7,405 bases of DNA from an uncultured Collinsella sp. (lineage in GTDB: Bacteria > Actinomycetota > Coriobacteriia > Coriobacteriales > Coriobacteriaceae): NCBI GenBank assembly GCA_900554135.1, contig USFU01000078.1, positions 1 to 7,405 on the forward strand, in the 5' to 3' direction. The position numbers and the translations under genes are program-made. Below the pieces are notes generated by a model. It was not told the origin of the DNA. It made no database searches and worked only from the letters and a program-made list of their open reading frames with translations. Position 1 is the first letter of the stretch. Every line of letters begins with the position of its first letter. Below, piece after piece: positions 1 to 6,879 of the stretch.

Positions 1-996
1 AGCTTTTTAGCCCAGCACTTTGACCAGATCAACGACTATCTGGCCACGTTCTTTGACGGACAGGCGACCTCTGCCGACATCGAGCGCTACCTGTATACCC
101 CGCTGTCGGCATTTACCGCCAATGCCGGCAAGCGCCACCGCCCGCTCATCTGCATGCTCGCCGCCACCGCAGTGGGCGGCAGCTTTGAGAGCGCCCGCAG
201 CGCCGCGGCAGCTATCGAGCATTTCCAGTCGGGCGCGCTCATCCACGACGATATCGCCGACAACGGACAGCTGCGCCGCGGCAAGCCCTGCATGCACCTC
301 ACCGAGGGCACGGGCCTTGCCATCAATTGTGGCGACCTGGCGCTCACCATGGTCACCAAGACGGTTCTCGACGACCCCACGCTGGAGTCCGACGTGAAGC
401 TGCGCGTGCTCCACGAGCTTACCGAGATGATCGTCCGCACCATCGAGGGCCAGGCGCTCGACTTGGGCTGGGTCCGTGACGGGCGCTTTGACATCTCGGT
501 CGACGATTACCTGGACATGGCAACGCACAAGACCGCGTACTACAGCGGAGCCACGCCGCTTGCCGCTGGAGCCATTATCGGCGGCGGCAGCGAGGAGCAA
601 ATTGAGGCGCTGCGCGCCTTTGGCCTGCACACGGGCCTTGCCTTCCAGATCCAAGATGATCTACTCAACTTGATCGGTACAAAGGAGGCCGCCAACAAGG
701 ACTTCCGTACCGACATCACCGAGGGTAAGCGCACACTCGTTGCCGTGCACGCCCTGTCTGATGAGCGCTATCACGACGAGATTGAAGCGATCCTCTCCTC
801 GGGCACCGAGGACCCCGCGCAGCTCGCGCGCGCCGTGGAGATCTTCCAGGAGACCGACTCTATTGATTACGCCCACGCCTACGCGCTGGACCTGACCGCC
901 AAAGCCAAGGCCGCCATCGAGGACGTTTCGCTCGAGGCGCATGCACGCGAACTGTTCCTCTCCATGGCAGATTTCTTTGTGGAGCGCCTTAACTAG
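1..996 (+). CDS. Polyprenyl diphosphate synthase (trans-isoprenyl synthase family), 5' end cut by the window
   Basis: This enzyme condenses isopentenyl diphosphate onto an allylic primer to make a linear polyprenyl diphosphate, used for quinone side chains or lipid carriers. It is read in frame from base 1 to a TAG at 994-996, giving 331 visible residues. Family members are usually 320-350 residues, so only a short N-terminal piece is missing. Family marks in order are the substrate-binding GKRHRP at residues 43-48, the first Asp-rich motif DDIAD at 83-87 followed by an RRG, and the second Asp-rich region DDLLN at 219-223, followed by KDFRTDITEGKRT. The last Asp of the second motif is Asn, an accepted variant in some members. 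The residues four and five before the first motif (Ala, Gly) are small, as in medium- or long-chain synthases, but the product length cannot be fixed by eye. No terminator is obvious before the next gene. Confidence 0.93.
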   Translation, partial: SFLAQHFDQINDYLATFFDGQATSADIERYLYTPLSAFTANAGKRHRPLICMLAATAVGGSFESARSAAAAIEHFQSGALIHDDIADNGQLRRGKPCMHLTEGTGLAINCGDLALTMVTKTVLDDPTLESDVKLRVLHELTEMIVRTIEGQALDLGWVRDGRFDISVDDYLDMATHKTAYYSGATPLAAGAIIGGGSEEQIEALRAFGLHTGLAFQIQDDLLNLIGTKEAANKDFRTDITEGKRTLVAVHALSDERYHDEIEAILSSGTEDPAQLARAVEIFQETDSIDYAHAYALDLTAKAKAAIEDVSLEAHARELFLSMADFFVERLN

Positions 997-1038
997 CGGG
1001 GGTTATAAAACCTGTCAGCAGCGTATTTGGGTACAACT

Positions 1039-1047
1039 TGCTACACT
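1039..1047 (+). promoter_or_regulatory. Probable extended -10 promoter for the peptidoglycan-binding protein gene
   Basis: TG-C-TACACT at 1039-1047 fits an extended -10 element (TGn followed by a TATAAT-like hexamer). No good -35 lies at the usual distance, as expected for extended -10 promoters. It would give a leader of about 80 nt before the ATG at 1135. The leader contains a small hairpin, TGCAT-GTTT-ATGCA at 1054-1067. Confidence 0.4.
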
Positions 1048-1134
1048 GTTGAGTGCATGTTTATGCATCCCTTTGCGTTGTCTATCCGACACACGCTCAA
1101 ATAGTACGAATGGTACGCCGAAAGGGGTTCGTTC

Positions 1135-2040
1135 ATGGAACCTATTACAACGGGCATGCAGGGAGCAGCCGTCGAGGACGTTCAGTCCCGCCTTCTGCAG
1201 CTCGGCTATACAATCGATGACACCGAGGTTGCCGACAAGCGCTTTGGCACCACCACCGAACAGGCTGTTGGCACCTTTAGGCTCGATAGCGGCCTTGCCG
1301 CTGGTTGTGCCGTCGATATCCCCTGCTGGAGCGCCCTGGTCGACGCCTCGTATAAGCTAGGCGACCGCACCCTCTACCTGCGTATGCCCAATTTCCATGG
1401 TGCCGACGTGCAGGCCCTGCAGAAGGCGCTCAACGTTTTGGGCTTTGCCTGCGGCGAGGACGATGGCTACTTTGGCCCTCACACCGAGGCGGCCCTTCAG
1501 CAGTTCCAGGAAAATGTCGGTCTGTTTGCCGACGGCATGGCTTTCCAGGATACCTACGCCTATATCAACCGCCTGCACCATGTGTGGGAGGGTAAACCTT
1601 CGGTGACCGAGGCCGAATCGCGCATCGGCTTTGCCCGCGCGGCCAACGTACTCGAGCGTTTCCAGATTGCTGTCATCGGCGAAGACCCTATCGCGCGCAG
1701 CGTAGCATCGCGCATGTGGAACATCGCCACGGCGACGACCGACAACAGCGGCATGATGCTTTGCGACTCCGAGGTTCCGACCGACGTTGACCTGGTGCTC
1801 GAGATCGCAAGCGACGAGCTGCCCGCCGACGCCGCTCCGCGCGCCACGATTGCCCTCGCCGAGTGCCACAACCTGGCCCAGCGCATCCGCACCGCCAATG
1901 TCGCCGCACAGCAAAAGCCCGCACGCATCCGCATTGAGCTCACGGGCATGACGCGCTACAACGGCACCTTCACCGCCAGCGACGCTCAGACGCTCGCCGT
2001 ACGCCTGCTCGATGGCGTTTGCGATGCCCTCGCAGATTAG
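1135..2040 (+). CDS. Cytoplasmic protein with two peptidoglycan-binding-1 domains and a degenerate amidase_3-like C-terminus
   Basis: The product is 301 residues and starts at an ATG preceded by AAAGGGG seven bases upstream (1121-1127). The first peptidoglycan-binding-1 repeat spans about residues 6-70 (GAAVEDVQSRLLQLGY, RFGTTTEQAV). The second spans about 78-145 (GADVQALQKALNVLGF, GYFGPHTEAALQQFQ). There is no signal peptide or membrane segment, so it should be cytosolic. From about residue 178 the pattern IAVIGEDP, later DLVLEIASDE, later RIRIELTGMTR follows the strand order of an N-acetylmuramoyl-L-alanine amidase_3 domain, but no His or Glu stands where the zinc ligands should be. The layout of two binding repeats then an amidase-like domain, without export, recalls mycobacterial CwlM, a regulator of MurA. 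The binding repeats are clear; the CwlM comparison and the amidase ancestry are inference. The tRNA-Gln promoter lies inside its last codons. Confidence 0.85.
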   Translation: MEPITTGMQGAAVEDVQSRLLQLGYTIDDTEVADKRFGTTTEQAVGTFRLDSGLAAGCAVDIPCWSALVDASYKLGDRTLYLRMPNFHGADVQALQKALNVLGFACGEDDGYFGPHTEAALQQFQENVGLFADGMAFQDTYAYINRLHHVWEGKPSVTEAESRIGFARAANVLERFQIAVIGEDPIARSVASRMWNIATATTDNSGMMLCDSEVPTDVDLVLEIASDELPADAAPRATIALAECHNLAQRIRTANVAAQQKPARIRIELTGMTRYNGTFTASDAQTLAVRLLDGVCDALAD

Positions 2041-2047
2041 GTAAACT
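2019..2047 (+). promoter_or_regulatory. Probable promoter of the tRNA-Gln gene
   Basis: TTGCGA (2019-2024), a 17-bp spacer and TAAACT (2042-2047) make a sigma-70-like promoter about 30 bp before the tRNA. The -35 and most of the spacer lie inside the last codons of the upstream gene. A small hairpin, GTTGC/GCAAC at 2054-2068, would sit in the 5' leader trimmed from the precursor. Confidence 0.5.
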
Positions 2048-2076
2048 AGACGAGTTGCTTTTGGCAACACCCATAC

Positions 2077-2151
2077 TGGGACGTAGTTCAACGGTAGAAC
2101 TCCGGTTTTTGGTGCCGGCTGTTGGGGGTTCGAATCCCTCCGTCCCAGCCA
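2077..2151 (+). tRNA. tRNA-Gln (anticodon TTG)
   Basis: A full cloverleaf can be drawn. The acceptor TGGGACG (2077-2083) pairs with CGTCCCA (2141-2147), followed by discriminator G and an encoded CCA (2149-2151). The D stem is GTTC/GAAC. The anticodon stem CCGGT/GCCGG closes the loop TTTTGGT, which gives anticodon TTG reading CAA. The T arm carries the TTCGAAT loop. The U1-A72 pair fits glutamine tRNAs. Confidence 0.97.
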
Positions 2152-2160
2152 AGGTAACTG

Positions 2161-2197
2161 AGCGCCCTGGACTTTCATCAGCCCGGGGCGCTTTCTT
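2161..2197 (+). terminator. Intrinsic terminator of the tRNA-Gln transcript
   Basis: AGCGCCC (2161-2167) pairs perfectly with GGGCGCT (2186-2192) across an 18-nt loop. The downstream side continues TTTCTTG, a short interrupted T tract. It lies ten bases after the tRNA CCA end. Confidence 0.65.
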
Positions 2198-2206
2198 GTG
2201 GGCAAG

Positions 2207-2225
2207 CAGAGGGATTCGAACCCGC
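2207..2225 (-). other. tRNA T-arm-like fragment, inverted relative to tRNA-Gln
   Basis: Read on the - strand, 17 of 19 bases match the T arm of the neighbouring tRNA-Gln (2124-2142), including the 15-base core GGGTTCGAATCCCTC. No matching acceptor, D or anticodon arm is found on the - strand upstream, so this is not a complete tRNA. It may be the 3' remnant of a tRNA, an attachment-site scar or a T-arm mimic. Confidence 0.45.
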
Positions 2226-2364
2226 CAGGGTGCGGAGCTGAGGAAACGCGAAGGCGCCCCAAGCCCATTAGGACCAAGAGCGCCTTACATCTAGAAAATA
2301 TCAGCCCAGTTCCGAAAAGCGAGCCGTCATCAACAAAGTACCGCGTGGCCCCGACGGGCCGGGC

Positions 2365-2403
2365 ATTAAGTTTGTCGCGAGTTCCGCACGCAAAGAAGGC
2401 CAC
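2365..2403 (-). repeat. Copy A of a 39-bp dispersed repeat
   Basis: On the - strand this segment matches 7259-7297 on the + strand at 33 of 39 positions without gaps. The shared core is the 16-base run CGTGCGGAACTCGCGA. Both copies begin with GTGGCCT, which is the right half of a palindrome (here GAGGTCAC directly abutting GTGGCCTT). The long GC-rich arms flanking the other copy are absent here. Confidence 0.6.
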
Positions 2404-2468
2404 GTGACCTCGATGTTTTGGACGTGACAGCGAGAGGGGTCCTGGTATGGCAAGGTGACGTGAAACAA

Positions 2469-2497
2469 GGCGGCGCTGACCTTCTGGTCGCGCCGCC
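2469..2497 (-). terminator. Strong GC hairpin, possible second terminator behind the JetD-like gene
   Basis: GGCGGCGC pairs with GCGCCGCC, and inside it GACC pairs with GGTC around TTCT, giving 12 base pairs with one bulged base. On the - strand the hairpin is followed by TTGTTTC, a weak T tract, so it may back up the terminator at 2541-2570. It could equally be part of an uncharacterised intergenic element. Confidence 0.4.
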
Positions 2498-2540
2498 GAA
2501 GTTGAACGTCAGATTGCCGTGCCAGGGCCCCTCGCAGCAT

Positions 2541-2570
2541 CAAGAAGACCGCCGTTCGGTAGAACGGCGG
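2541..2570 (-). terminator. Intrinsic terminator of the JetD-like gene
   Basis: On the - strand, three bases after the TAA, CCGCCGTT pairs with AACGGCGG (8 bp, 6-nt loop, 2549-2570), followed by TCTTCTTG. The stem is strong and the T tract is interrupted. Confidence 0.65.
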
Positions 2571-2573
2571 AAT

Positions 2574-4733
2574 TTAGTTGTTCAGCATACGGTCGAAGCT
2601 TCCCGAGTCGCCATCCCGATAGTCGGCGGTCATCAGGATCTCCTGCGGAATACGCCCGCCTTCGCGCAGCACGTTGCGGAATTGCACGCGCGTGACCATG
2701 GGCAGGTCCTTGATCGTGGCGGCCAGATTCTGCGGCACGCCCTGGTTGGCAGCCGCGGGCTCGCACGCGCCGCCGGCCTTCACGCGACGCTTATGCTCGG
2801 CAAGCATAGCGCGATACATGCCAGCATGCAGACGAATCTCAACGACGTTGGCATTGCGGGCCTGCTCGACGATACGCGCGCCCTCTCGATCGATGTCGCC
2901 CACGTAGTAGATATAGGTAAAGCGGTAGCCGATCTCAGCCAGATAATCATCCAGTGCATGAGAGACACTCGCCTTGCACCCGCCGCCAAAGATCACGCCG
3001 CCCACCTTAGTGCCAAAGAGCTTGGCATGCTTACGTCCGCGCAGGAGCTTGACGATCTCGTCATAGGTATCCAGGTTCTCGACCATAATGAACGGCTTGT
3101 CGGCGCCCAGCGTAAAAAAGCCCGTAAAGTGCACCGGACGGTTGGGGGCGACCTTGATCGCCTGCATGCTGATGCCTTTTTCGGTCATACGCCTGATCAG
3201 GCGCTCGCCATGCTTGCCGTCAAAAGCCTTTTCGTCATTGAAGATCTGGTAGGCGCGCTGGCGGCGCGAGGCAACCGGAGTATCAGCACCGCGGTTTTGC
3301 TCGACCCAAGCCTGGATGATCGCGATTTCCTCGGCAATCTTGCGATTGGACATCTCGTTGTGCTGGGCGCGCTGTGGAGCTTTCTTGCCGTCCTTGCCCT
3401 CGACCTTAACGATCTGGGTCTGCTGTTCCTTAATTTTGGAGAGCGCCGTGGGCGTGGGGACGACCTTGAGCAGCTGCCTGCCCAGAACGCGGGCCAGGGC
3501 AAACGCCGAAACCTCGCCATGGGTAGTCGACTCAGCCTGCTGGGCAGCCGCATCTGCTGCGGCAGACTCGGGCTTCTTCTGAGACTTGCGCTTAGAATCG
3601 CCTTGGACATTGCGCTCACGTTTCGAAGTAGACGCCTGCTTCTGCGAACGCTCGGGCTTGCCCTCCTTCGCCGGCTGACGCTTGGTCTGCTCCATCGGAG
3701 CATCCACCTTCGCATCTTCGTCGCGCGGCGCCACATTCTCGGCGGCATCCTGAGCGTTAGAGCTGCGACCGCCACGATGACGATGGCGGCGAGGCTTGCT
3801 CGAAGCACCCTCCCCCGTCTGTTCAACCGCAGGTTGCTGGCCCTGAGTCTCCGTATCGGACGCAGTCTGCTCATCAACAGGCTCCTGCTCGCGAACTTCC
3901 GACTCGGCAGGCTTCACGGCCTTCTCGGCCCGCACCTCCGGAACCTGATTAACCTTTTCCTGACGCTTTGCGGGGTACGCGCGACCCGCAAAGCCGCGAC
4001 CGGGACGACACGAGTCTGAGGCCTTTTTGGCCGGCTTCTCGGAATCATCCGCAACCTCGGCGGCCTCTTCGGCCTCGCGCACAACATCTTGCTGCTCGGC
4101 CTTAAAATGCGCACCGCGACGACGCTTAGGTTCCCGAGGCTCAGCGGACTTTTGCTCTTTCACAGGCTCCTGCGGCTCGGCGACAGGCTCGTTCTCGACA
4201 ACCTCGGTAACGGCCCCATCCTTTTGAGCCACAGCACGACGGAAGCGTTCCTGTTGAGCGCGGCGCTGCGCATCACGCTTTCCGCCTCCGCCAAAGCCGC
4301 CTCGGCCCGCCTTGGCGGTAAAGGCACGCACGACATGCTCATCGAGCAGCTCGTCAGTATCGATATGCTCACGCGGGGCAACTTCTTCCGCAGCAGGCAC
4401 CTCAACGGAACCCTCGACAGGCTGCTCCTGGGCATCATGAATCTCGGCATTGATGGTATAGAACGCCGGGCGGCCGTTAATGCCGCTGCCCTCGATCTTG
4501 GTCACAATCTTTGCCGCGATAAGCTCATCGCGCATCACCTTGGTGTCACATTCCTTATCGACGGAGCGGAAAATCTGTGCCAGCGCGCTCGACTTGATCT
4601 TGAGCGCCTTGCGGCAGAGCAGGTCGTAGGCAACCAGCTTTGCCCGCTCGGCAGAAAGCGACGTTTGTCCGCTCAGACGCTCAGCCAGAGCATCGACATT
4701 TTGTTGGTTATCGGAATATACCGTCTTGGCCAC
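2574..4733 (-). CDS. JetD-like (DUF2220) Toprim-domain protein with N-terminal winged-helix-like segment and long disordered linker
   Basis: The product is 719 residues from the GTG at 4731-4733. This start is preferred because AAAGGGG lies four bases before it and the promoter's predicted start point (about 4761) leaves a short leader. The in-frame ATG at 4755-4757 would add eight residues but has no Shine-Dalgarno. Residues about 3-95 look like a winged helix (LIAAKIVTKIEG, then a wing ending PAFYTIN). Residues about 100-400 are low complexity, rich in Glu, Lys, Arg, Ala, Gln and Pro, with an RGG-like patch (GRGGFGGGGKR, about 143-153) and a basic patch (KPRRHRHRGGR, about 313-323). The last 250 residues match the C-terminal domain of JetD, the Toprim nuclease subunit of Wadjet plasmid defence: RAYQIFNDEKAFDG (493-506), the Glu of VENLDTY (552), and DID within YYVGDIDREG (613-615), the Toprim acidic residues. 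No JetABC gene is adjacent, so DNA or RNA cleavage is inferred from the domain only; its role is unknown. Confidence 0.85.
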   Translation of the reverse strand: MAKTVYSDNQQNVDALAERLSGQTSLSAERAKLVAYDLLCRKALKIKSSALAQIFRSVDKECDTKVMRDELIAAKIVTKIEGSGINGRPAFYTINAEIHDAQEQPVEGSVEVPAAEEVAPREHIDTDELLDEHVVRAFTAKAGRGGFGGGGKRDAQRRAQQERFRRAVAQKDGAVTEVVENEPVAEPQEPVKEQKSAEPREPKRRRGAHFKAEQQDVVREAEEAAEVADDSEKPAKKASDSCRPGRGFAGRAYPAKRQEKVNQVPEVRAEKAVKPAESEVREQEPVDEQTASDTETQGQQPAVEQTGEGASSKPRRHRHRGGRSSNAQDAAENVAPRDEDAKVDAPMEQTKRQPAKEGKPERSQKQASTSKRERNVQGDSKRKSQKKPESAAADAAAQQAESTTHGEVSAFALARVLGRQLLKVVPTPTALSKIKEQQTQIVKVEGKDGKKAPQRAQHNEMSNRKIAEEIAIIQAWVEQNRGADTPVASRRQRAYQIFNDEKAFDGKHGERLIRRMTEKGISMQAIKVAPNRPVHFTGFFTLGADKPFIMVENLDTYDEIVKLLRGRKHAKLFGTKVGGVIFGGGCKASVSHALDDYLAEIGYRFTYIYYVGDIDREGARIVEQARNANVVEIRLHAGMYRAMLAEHKRRVKAGGACEPAAANQGVPQNLAATIKDLPMVTRVQFRNVLREGGRIPQEILMTADYRDGDSGSFDRMLNN

Positions 4734-4767
4734 GGGGCCCCTTTCATATGCACACATATACGTCTAT

Positions 4768-4797
4768 ATGGTACAACGCGTGAGCCTATACACGCAA
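4768..4797 (-). promoter_or_regulatory. Probable promoter of the JetD-like gene
   Basis: On the - strand, TTGCGT (4792-4797), an 18-bp spacer and TACCAT (4768-4773) form a sigma-70-like promoter. The expected start point near 4761 leaves about 28 nt to the GTG at 4733, with AAAGGGG in between. The gene is therefore transcribed separately from cstA, whose terminator lies upstream at 4839-4876. Confidence 0.45.
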
Positions 4798-4838
4798 AAC
4801 ATCTGCGAGGACGCCCTTGCATCACCCGTTCTCGCATG

Positions 4839-4876
4839 AAAAAAGACCGGGCCCGCGTTCTGCGGACCCGGTCTTT
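4839..4876 (-). terminator. Intrinsic terminator of cstA
   Basis: AAAGACCGGG pairs with CCCGGTCTTT (10 bp); after one C-A mismatch, CCGC pairs with GCGG around a 5-nt loop. On the - strand the hairpin is followed directly by six or more T. It lies about 40 bases beyond the cstA stop. On the + strand the tail has only three T, so it acts for cstA. Confidence 0.9.
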
Positions 4877-4915
4877 CCGAGTCATAGAGATGGAGGATTC
4901 AATCCGTCCGATCGG

Positions 4916-6805
4916 CTAAGCCTTGGCGGTCTCAGCATCGGCAGGAGCCTCGGCGGCAGCGGCGCGGCCGAACTCGGCCTTGCCCATCTCGGACCACTCG
5001 GGCTCCTCGTCGGGCATGGAACCGGCCTCCTTGCCGAAGAACTCCTTGAGGCAGTTGACGGCAACGATGAGGCCCAGGACCATCAGCAGGACGGCAAAGA
5101 CGAGCTGCAGGCCCTTGGTAGCGGCGACGGAGACGGCAGCCGTGGTGGCGGTAGCCGGGATAGTACCGAAGAAGCCAAACTGCTGGACAGCGGTCATGCA
5201 GCCCATGGCGCTCTGGACCAGCGAGGTGAAGGTGCAGCAGAGCAGGAAGACGACGGGCACGTAGAGCATCCAACCCTTGCGGCCGGTGCACTTGCAGAAC
5301 ACGGCGAGGGTGATCATGGTCATGCCGCCGAGCAGCTGGTTGGAAGCACCAAAGAGCGGCCAGATGTTGGCATAGCCACCAAAAGCGAGGGCGAGACCAG
5401 GAAGCAGGGTGACAACCGTGGCGAACCAGGGGTTGCCGAGGACCTTCATGTAGCCGGCCTTGGACTCGATGGCCAGGGCGTCGTTGGTCTGGGCAAAGAA
5501 CTCGGAGAACGAGGTGCGGGCGATGCGGGCGACGGCATCGAGCGAGGTCAGGGCCAGAGCTGAGACGTTCATGGTCATGAAGACGGTTGCGAGCGTGCCG
5601 TCAACACCGAAGGCCTGCATACCGCGGGAGATGCCAGCGGCAAAGATCTGGAACGGGGTGGAAGCGACGCCGGCGTTAAGGGCGCCGGTACCGGCGGTGT
5701 TCATGTCGGAGAACATGATGCCGGCAACGATGATGGCAAGGATGCCGACGAAGGACTCGACGACCATAGCGCCGTAACCGACCTTGACGGCGTCCTGCTC
5801 CTTCTCGACCTGCTTGGAGGAGGTACCAGAAGAAACGAGGCTGTGGAAACCGGAGAGAGCGCCGCAAGCAACAGAGACAAACAGGACCGGGAACATCATG
5901 CCGGAGGCACCAGAGAAGCCAGTGAAGACCGGAGCGGTCATCGTAGCCTGGCCGTGAACACCCAGGACAACGATGCCGAGGACAGCGCAGGCGATCATGA
6001 CGATCATCATGATGGAAGTGAGGTAGTCGCGCGGGGTCTTGAGCATCTGGATGGGCATAGCGCCAGCGAAGACCAGGTAGACCATGACGACGGCGAACCA
6101 CTGGAACTTATCCAGGTAGACCGGGAACTGCATACCGACGGCGAACATGAGAACCATGAGCACCACGCCGGTGACGAACTCGGCAGCGCCGGTGAGGTTG
6201 AACTTCTTCTGGGCCCAACCAAAGGCGATAGCGACGAAGGTGAACAGGATGGAGATGGTGCCAGCGCAGCCGGCGGCATAGGACTTGGTGAAGTCGATGG
6301 CACCGGTAGCAGCGCCAGAAGCGTCAACGGCCGGGGTGAACATGAACGTCTTGCAGACCATGTCGGTGAAAGCGGCGATGACGATGATGCAGAACAGCCA
6401 GCAGAACAGCAGGAACAGGCGACGGCCGGTCTTGCCGATGTACTTCTCGATGAGCTGAGCGAGCGACTTGCCGTTGTTCTTCATCGAGGCGTACAGGGCA
6501 CCAAAGTCGTGGACAGCACCAAAGAAGATGCCACCGACGAGGACCCAGAGCACGACGGGCAGCCAGCCAAAGGCCATGGCGACGATCGTACCCGTGACAG
6601 GGCCGGCACCGCAAATCGAGCTGAACTGGTGCGAGAACGCGGTGAAGGCGGAGACGGGCGAGAAGCTCTTGCCGTCCTTCATGCGCTTGGCCGGCGTGAG
6701 GGCCTCTTTGTCAACGCCCCACTTGTTGGCCAGCCAGCGACCGTAGCCCAGATAGCCGCAGGCGAGCACCGCCGCAGCCACAACCATGAGCAAAACTCCG
6801 TTCAT
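4916..6805 (-). CDS. cstA: CstA-family carbon starvation transporter (peptide or pyruvate uptake)
   Basis: The product is a 629-residue inner-membrane transporter of the CstA/BtsT family, whose members import pyruvate with protons in Escherichia coli and peptides in some other bacteria. The substrate here is not readable from sequence. Family blocks visible are SHQFSSICGAGPVTGTIVA (58-76), GAVHDFGALYAS (96-107), ACGALSGFHSLVSSGTSSKQ (313-332) followed by VEKEQDA, and FGASNQLLGG (485-494). There are roughly 15 or more hydrophobic segments, with a soluble acidic tail from about residue 595. It is somewhat shorter than the E. coli proteins (about 700). The start is the ATG at 6803-6805, with AGGAGG seven to eight bases upstream. 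An ATG five bases earlier is followed at once by TAA. The only plausible promoter is at 7047-7075, so transcripts must read through the terminator at 6841-6879 to reach the gene, which points to control by attenuation. It is monocistronic within the window. Confidence 0.96.
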   Translation of the reverse strand: MNGVLLMVVAAAVLACGYLGYGRWLANKWGVDKEALTPAKRMKDGKSFSPVSAFTAFSHQFSSICGAGPVTGTIVAMAFGWLPVVLWVLVGGIFFGAVHDFGALYASMKNNGKSLAQLIEKYIGKTGRRLFLLFCWLFCIIVIAAFTDMVCKTFMFTPAVDASGAATGAIDFTKSYAAGCAGTISILFTFVAIAFGWAQKKFNLTGAAEFVTGVVLMVLMFAVGMQFPVYLDKFQWFAVVMVYLVFAGAMPIQMLKTPRDYLTSIMMIVMIACAVLGIVVLGVHGQATMTAPVFTGFSGASGMMFPVLFVSVACGALSGFHSLVSSGTSSKQVEKEQDAVKVGYGAMVVESFVGILAIIVAGIMFSDMNTAGTGALNAGVASTPFQIFAAGISRGMQAFGVDGTLATVFMTMNVSALALTSLDAVARIARTSFSEFFAQTNDALAIESKAGYMKVLGNPWFATVVTLLPGLALAFGGYANIWPLFGASNQLLGGMTMITLAVFCKCTGRKGWMLYVPVVFLLCCTFTSLVQSAMGCMTAVQQFGFFGTIPATATTAAVSVAATKGLQLVFAVLLMVLGLIVAVNCLKEFFGKEAGSMPDEEPEWSEMGKAEFGRAAAAEAPADAETAKA

Positions 6806-6840
6806 TACATTTCCTCCTCTAAAAAGAACTACTCAGACAT

Positions 6841-6879
6841 AAAAAATGAGGGCCGTCGGTTGCGCTCGACGGCCCTCAT
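6841..6879 (-). terminator. Intrinsic terminator inside the cstA leader (attenuator)
   Basis: On the - strand, ATGAGGGCCGTCG and CGACGGCCCTCAT form a perfect 13-bp stem with an 8-nt loop (6846-6879), followed by six T. It lies only about 25 bases before the cstA ribosome binding site. No gene upstream on this strand needs it, and there is no room for a promoter between it and the ribosome binding site. The + strand tail has no T run. Confidence 0.85.

Larger units (their letters stand above)
2198..2540. other. Gene-free convergent intergenic region with repeat remnants
   Basis: No convincing gene was found between the tRNA terminator and the terminator of the converging JetD-like gene. The stretch holds a T-arm-like fragment on the - strand (2207-2225), an inverted repeat AAGGCGC/GCGCCTT (2251-2257 and 2280-2286), one copy of a 39-bp dispersed repeat (2365-2403), a near-perfect inverted pair CACGTGACCT/AGGTGACGTG (2401-2410 and 2453-2462, one mismatch), and a strong GC hairpin (2469-2497). 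Open frames crossing it have no family resemblance or ribosome binding site. It could be a decayed mobile element or an unrecognised structured RNA. Confidence 0.5.

Noticed and set aside
2201..2290. Complete tRNA on the - strand
   Set aside because: Only the T arm fits; no partner for the acceptor strand and no anticodon arm were found within 120 bases.
1357..2403. 348-codon open frame on the - strand
   Set aside because: It crosses the tRNA-Gln antisense and the peptidoglycan-binding protein gene. Part of its translation is simply the antisense of the tRNA.
2418..4019. 533-codon open frame on the + strand
   Set aside because: It lies antisense to the JetD-like gene, has no ribosome binding site and no family-like motifs, and runs on Leu/Arg-rich sequence typical of GC-rich antisense frames. 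The - strand gene carries clear domain motifs.
2574..4838. Complete Wadjet defence system
   Set aside because: Only a JetD-like domain is present. The flanking genes are a tRNA and cstA, and no JetA, JetB or JetC gene is in the window.
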